This document shows, one piece after another, positions 4,810 through 8,566 of a stretch of 8,566 nt of DNA. Position 1 is the stretch's first letter. Every line of letters starts with the position of its first letter. The notes under the pieces were generated by a model, which was not told the origin of the DNA, searched no databases, and saw nothing but the letters and a program-made list of their open reading frames with translations. The position numbers were made by a program, and so were the translations under genes. The stretch comes from an uncultured bacterium (lineage in GTDB: Bacteria > Oederibacteriota > PGYV01 > CAILUR01), in contig CAILUR010000191.1 of the NCBI GenBank assembly GCA_903837445.1, positions 1 to 8,566 on the forward strand. The letters are read 5' to 3'.

Positions 4810-7800
4810 ATGGAAAAAAATAGCGAGAGACTTAAAATAGAAGAAGAAATCTCTAAAATCCCAAACCTCATGGACATACAGAAAAAATCCTATGAGGAAT
4901 TTCTTATGTTTGATGTTCCAGCACCCGATAGACGGAAAAACGCGGGTTTGCAGGAAGTCTTCAGTACCATATTCCCCATATCAGATTATAACGGTGTTTA
5001 TAAATTATATTTCCTGGGTTATAAGTTTGATGTCCTTAAAAACTCAGTAGACGATTGCATTGAAAGAGGGCAGACTTTTGCGGCCACTCTGTATGGTACT
5101 TTTAGGCTTGGCATAAGTGAAACAAAAGAAAATTCGAAAGAGACTATAGTGAAGGGGATAACTGAACAAGAAGTTAGAATATGTGATGTGCCCTTGATGA
5201 CCGATAGAGGAACTTTTATAATAAACGGAGCGGAGCGCGTAATAGTTAGCCAGTTACATCGTTCTCCAGGCGTCTCTTTTGAAGAAGAAGACGAGATTGC
5301 TTCGAGAGACAGAACTCTATATGTAGGACGCATGGTGCCTTATAGAGGCACATGGATAGAAGTGGAATATGATTCAAATAGCATAGTGTATATCAAACTT
5401 GATAGAAAGAAAAAATTCCTTGTGACGACAATACTCAGAGCTCTTGGTTATTCCAAAAATGAGGACATTTTAAATCAGTTCTTTGAAAGTTCTGATTTTG
5501 ATGCTTCGAGTGAAAAGTGTATAGACAAGATTATAGGCAAAGATGTTATTGATAAAAGCACAGGCGAGATAATTGCCGAAGCTGGAATCCCTGTAACTGA
5601 AGAACTTCAGAAAAAAATAGTAAAGGCTGATTTGAAGGAAATTACTTTGCTCAGCATAGAAGAAGATAATCCATATTTGGATATTATAAAGACTTTGAAA
5701 AAAGATGGAGTGAAAACAGAGAATGAAGCGCTTGTTGAAATTTTCAAAAAAATGAGAGTCGGAGAACCAGCTACGATTCCAGGCGCGAAGACACTTTTTA
5801 AAAATCTCTTTTTTGATAATAAAAGATATAATTTGAGTGAAGTGGGAAGATATAAACTTAACAGAACACTGGGGTTTGATGTAGAAGAAGAAGAAACTAA
5901 AGATACAATGACGATTCTTACGAAGGAAGATTTTATTAAGTTTGTAAAAAAATTCTTTAAAGTAAATAATATCAGACTTAAAGTTCCAAAATATAAGGAT
6001 ACTGTGGAAGATGTTATTGATATTACGAGAGAAGTTTTTGAAGATTTTATGAAAGACAAGTATTCAAAAAAAGAAAACATACTTAAAAAAATCTTGAAAG
6101 AAGTAGATGTGGCAAAGTCATCCGACATTGTAAAAGACACAATTAAGGTAATGTCTGCAGCCAATATTATTGATATGGAAAAGGGAAGAATAAAAAATGA
6201 ACAAATAAACAATGAAAATGATATTGCTGAAGAAGTTACAAGAATTTTGACGCAGGTAAAAAGCGATATTGACCATCTTGGGAATAGGCGTGTCAGGAGC
6301 GTTGGAGAGCTCGTGGAAAATCAATTTAGAATAGGTCTTTCGCGAGTTGAAAAAATGATAAAAGAAAGAATGACAATTATTGATATGAAACAAGTCACCC
6401 CTGCCAATCTTATAAACACAAAACCACTTGAAGCGGCATTACGCGAGTTTTTTGGAAGCAGCCAGCTGTCACAGTTTATGGACCAGATTAATCCACTCGC
6501 AGAGTTGACACATAAGCGCAGAATTTCAGCCCTTGGCCCTGGTGGGTTAAATAGGGAACGTGCGGGCTTTGAAGTGCGAGACGTACATTACACACACTAT
6601 GGAAGACTATGCCCAATAGAAACACCTGAGGGACAAAACATAGGTCTTATTACTTCGCTTGCAACATATGCGAAAGTAAATGATTATGGGTTTATCGAGA
6701 CCCCTTATCGTAAAGTAAAAAAAGGTATTGCAATAGATGAAATTAATTATCTTACGGCGGATCAAAGTGATAAATATCATATAGGTCCTTCGGAAATAGA
6801 AATTGATGACAAAGGTAAAATAACCAGCGAATTGATTTTGTCAAGACACAGAGAGAATTTTGAACTCATTACTCCTGACAAACTTGATTATATAGATGTA
6901 TCGCCTAAGCAGGTAGTGTCGGCAGCTGCTTCTTTGATTCCTTTCCTTGAACATGATGACGCTAACAGAGCGCTCATGGGTTCGAACATGCAAAGGCAGG
7001 CTGTTCCTCTTATGGTAACAGAACAGGCTTTTGTTGGAACGGGAATGGAAAACAAGGCAGCTAAAGATTCCGGCAGGTCAGTAATGGCAAAAACTGCAGG
7101 TACAATTTCTTATGTGGACTCGGAAGTTATAGTGCTTCTCAAAGATGGTATGGAAACTTCTACTTTTAAAGAACAAATGGATGTTTATTATTTGAAAAAA
7201 TTTAGAAGAACAAACCAAGATACTACGATAAATGAAAAACCTATAGTTAAAAAAGGGCAGAGAGTAAAAAAAGGCGAAATTATTGCCGATGGCTCTGCGA
7301 TGAAAAATGGCGAGATATCGCTTGGTAAAAATGTAATAGTAGCCATGATGCCGTGGCTCGGATATAACTACGAAGATGCTATCGTGGTAAGCGAAAATGT
7401 GCATAAAAATGATACCTTTACTTCTGTTCATGTGGAAGAATATGAACTTGAAGCTCGGGATACAAAGCTCGGAGAAGAAGAAATAACAAGGGATTTACCA
7501 AATATAAGTGAAGATTCGTTAAAGAATCTGGATGCTGATGGAATAGTCAGAATTGGCGCCAGAATTAAACCAGGTGACATCCTTATTGGAAAAGTGACAC
7601 CTATAACAGGCAGCAGCGTTACTCCAGAAGAAAAACTTTTACGCGCTATATTTGGAAATAAAGCGGAGAATGTAAAAGATAATTCCTTGAAAGTACCACC
7701 AGGAATAGAGGGAGTAATAATTGGAATTAAGGAATTCTCTCGCAAAACTCGTGGAAAAAAAGGCGATAAAGAAGAAGAACGCATTGAGAAAGTGAAAAAA

Positions 7801-8566
7801 GAAAAAGACAAAACAATTATGGAACTCGAAAGTATATTTAAAGAAGCAGTTAAAAATATTGATGAAATGGATGTATCGAAAGATAAGAAAAATACTCTAA
7901 AGATTAACGAAGAAGCCTATAGAGATTTTAGAAGGAACGAACTTGAAGAAGAATACAGGAAACTCAAAGCCAGAAAAGGTGATGATCTTCCGCCGGGAGT
8001 TATTAAGCTCGTAAAAGTGCTTATTGCCAAAAAACGCAAAATATCTGTAGGCGACAAACTTTCGGGAAGACACGGTAACAAAGGTGTTGTCTCGAGAATA
8101 CTTCCTGTAGAAGATATGCCTTATCTTGCTGATGGTACTCCAGTGGACATTGTACTAAATCCGCTTGGTGTTCCTTCGCGTATGAATGTAGGCCAGCTGC
8201 TTGAAGCCAATCTGGGGCGTGCCGCAAAAAAACTTGGAGTCAAATTTATGACCCCTGTTTTTAACGGTATGAAAGAAGCCGAAGTAAAAGAGTGGCTGAA
8301 AAAATCAGGATTAAATGACGATGGTAAATCAACTCTTTATGACGGTAAAACAGGCACTGCTTTCAAACACAGGGTAACTGTCGGTGTTATGTATATTATG
8401 AAGCTGATTCACATGGTGGATGATAAGATTCACGCGAGGTCAATCGGGCCTTACTCTTTAATAACCCAGCAGCCTCTTGGAGGTAAAGCGCAGTTCGGAG
8501 GCCAGAGATTCGGAGAGATGGAAGTCTGGGCTCTCGAAGCCTACGGCGCTGCATATACGCTCCAGG
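4810..8566 (+). CDS. rpoB: DNA-directed RNA polymerase subunit beta, 3' end outside window
   Basis: Catalytic beta subunit of RNA polymerase. The frame is open for 1252 codons to the window edge, ending GEMEVWALEAYGAAYTLQ; by comparison with E. coli about 54 C-terminal residues are missing. The start follows AGGAG at 4801-4805. Visible landmarks are INGAERVIVSQLHRSPG (138-154), DIDHLGNRR (486-494), the rifampicin region SSQLSQFMDQINPLAELTHKRR (550-571), CPIETPEG (601-608), GYNYEDAI (851-858) and GDKLSGRHGNKG (1081-1092), the last with the conserved lysines 1083 and 1091. A short, charged version of the second E. coli beta insertion spans about 975-1057, the E. coli insertion at 1122-1180 is absent, and there is an extra segment at about 384-476. 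rpoC presumably follows. Confidence 0.99.
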   Translation, partial: MEKNSERLKIEEEISKIPNLMDIQKKSYEEFLMFDVPAPDRRKNAGLQEVFSTIFPISDYNGVYKLYFLGYKFDVLKNSVDDCIERGQTFAATLYGTFRLGISETKENSKETIVKGITEQEVRICDVPLMTDRGTFIINGAERVIVSQLHRSPGVSFEEEDEIASRDRTLYVGRMVPYRGTWIEVEYDSNSIVYIKLDRKKKFLVTTILRALGYSKNEDILNQFFESSDFDASSEKCIDKIIGKDVIDKSTGEIIAEAGIPVTEELQKKIVKADLKEITLLSIEEDNPYLDIIKTLKKDGVKTENEALVEIFKKMRVGEPATIPGAKTLFKNLFFDNKRYNLSEVGRYKLNRTLGFDVEEEETKDTMTILTKEDFIKFVKKFFKVNNIRLKVPKYKDTVEDVIDITREVFEDFMKDKYSKKENILKKILKEVDVAKSSDIVKDTIKVMSAANIIDMEKGRIKNEQINNENDIAEEVTRILTQVKSDIDHLGNRRVRSVGELVENQFRIGLSRVEKMIKERMTIIDMKQVTPANLINTKPLEAALREFFGSSQLSQFMDQINPLAELTHKRRISALGPGGLNRERAGFEVRDVHYTHYGRLCPIETPEGQNIGLITSLATYAKVNDYGFIETPYRKVKKGIAIDEINYLTADQSDKYHIGPSEIEIDDKGKITSELILSRHRENFELITPDKLDYIDVSPKQVVSAAASLIPFLEHDDANRALMGSNMQRQAVPLMVTEQAFVGTGMENKAAKDSGRSVMAKTAGTISYVDSEVIVLLKDGMETSTFKEQMDVYYLKKFRRTNQDTTINEKPIVKKGQRVKKGEIIADGSAMKNGEISLGKNVIVAMMPWLGYNYEDAIVVSENVHKNDTFTSVHVEEYELEARDTKLGEEEITRDLPNISEDSLKNLDADGIVRIGARIKPGDILIGKVTPITGSSVTPEEKLLRAIFGNKAENVKDNSLKVPPGIEGVIIGIKEFSRKTRGKKGDKEEERIEKVKKEKDKTIMELESIFKEAVKNIDEMDVSKDKKNTLKINEEAYRDFRRNELEEEYRKLKARKGDDLPPGVIKLVKVLIAKKRKISVGDKLSGRHGNKGVVSRILPVEDMPYLADGTPVDIVLNPLGVPSRMNVGQLLEANLGRAAKKLGVKFMTPVFNGMKEAEVKEWLKKSGLNDDGKSTLYDGKTGTAFKHRVTVGVMYIMKLIHMVDDKIHARSIGPYSLITQQPLGGKAQFGGQRFGEMEVWALEAYGAAYTLQ
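5959..6237 (+). other. Insertion of about 92 residues inside RpoB
   Basis: In E. coli beta, 25 residues run from the start of ILSKDDII to DIDHLGNRR. Here the matching distance, from ILTKEDFI (residue 369) to DIDHLGNRR (residue 486), is 117. The extra stretch lies at about residues 384-476. It is rich in Lys, Asp, Glu and Ile, has no proline after the first dozen or so residues, and looks largely helical (for example DVIDITREVFEDFMKDKY and KENILKKILKEVD). The frame and codon use match the rest of rpoB, so it is not a frameshift artefact. The exact borders are approximate, being judged by eye against remembered E. coli sequence. Confidence 0.7.

Noticed and set aside
5607..6212. Minus-strand open frame of 201 codons inside rpoB
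   Set aside because: It is antisense to rpoB, rich in Ser, Phe and Ile from reversed Lys/Glu codons, and resembles no family.

Overview
The window is a classic bacterial translation/transcription superoperon, entirely on the + strand: tuf – rpmG – tRNA-Trp(CCA) – secE – nusG – rplK – rplA – rplJ – rplL – rpoB, with rpoB running off the right edge. All genes are intact except rpoB. No mobile element, CRISPR array, phage gene or strand switch is visible.

Organism: the DNA is A+T-rich, the arginine and isoleucine codons AGA and ATA are common even in tuf, and ribosome binding sites are plain Shine-Dalgarno type. RpoB carries insertions typical of bacteria with Gram-negative-type polymerase, including a shortened version of the second E. 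coli beta insertion, but lacks the E. coli insertion near residues 1122-1180. The gene order tuf-rpmG-trpT-secE-nusG-rplKAJL-rpoB is ancestral and widely kept, so it does not name a phylum. My guess is an uncultured, Gram-negative-like lineage (Elusimicrobiota or a related candidate phylum are possible); this is inference only.

Layout: 1-1466 holds tuf, a zinc-type L33 gene and tRNA-Trp with an encoded CCA. 1467-1639 is a 173-base spacer without a convincing gene. 1640-2383 is secE and nusG, nine bases apart. 2384-2511 is a leader with RNA pairings that could be the L1 autoregulatory site. 2512-4599 is the tightly packed ribosomal stalk block L11, L1, L10 and L7/L12, in which the rplA-rplJ gap is only 18 bases, leaving no room for a usual L10 leader. 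4600-4809 is the rplL-rpoB spacer, with a strong two-tier hairpin followed by a perfect TATAAT, matching the place where ribosomal protein and polymerase expression are usually uncoupled. 4810-8566 is rpoB.

How they work together: EF-Tu, L33 and the L11/L1/L10/L12 stalk serve elongation; L7/L12 is the docking site for EF-Tu and EF-G. SecE is the small essential subunit of the SecYEG channel. NusG binds RNA polymerase and couples it to the ribosome, and rpoB encodes the polymerase beta subunit. No novel accessory system is present. The points most worth a second look are an insertion of about 92 residues in RpoB, the rplL-rpoB control region, and the rplK leader.
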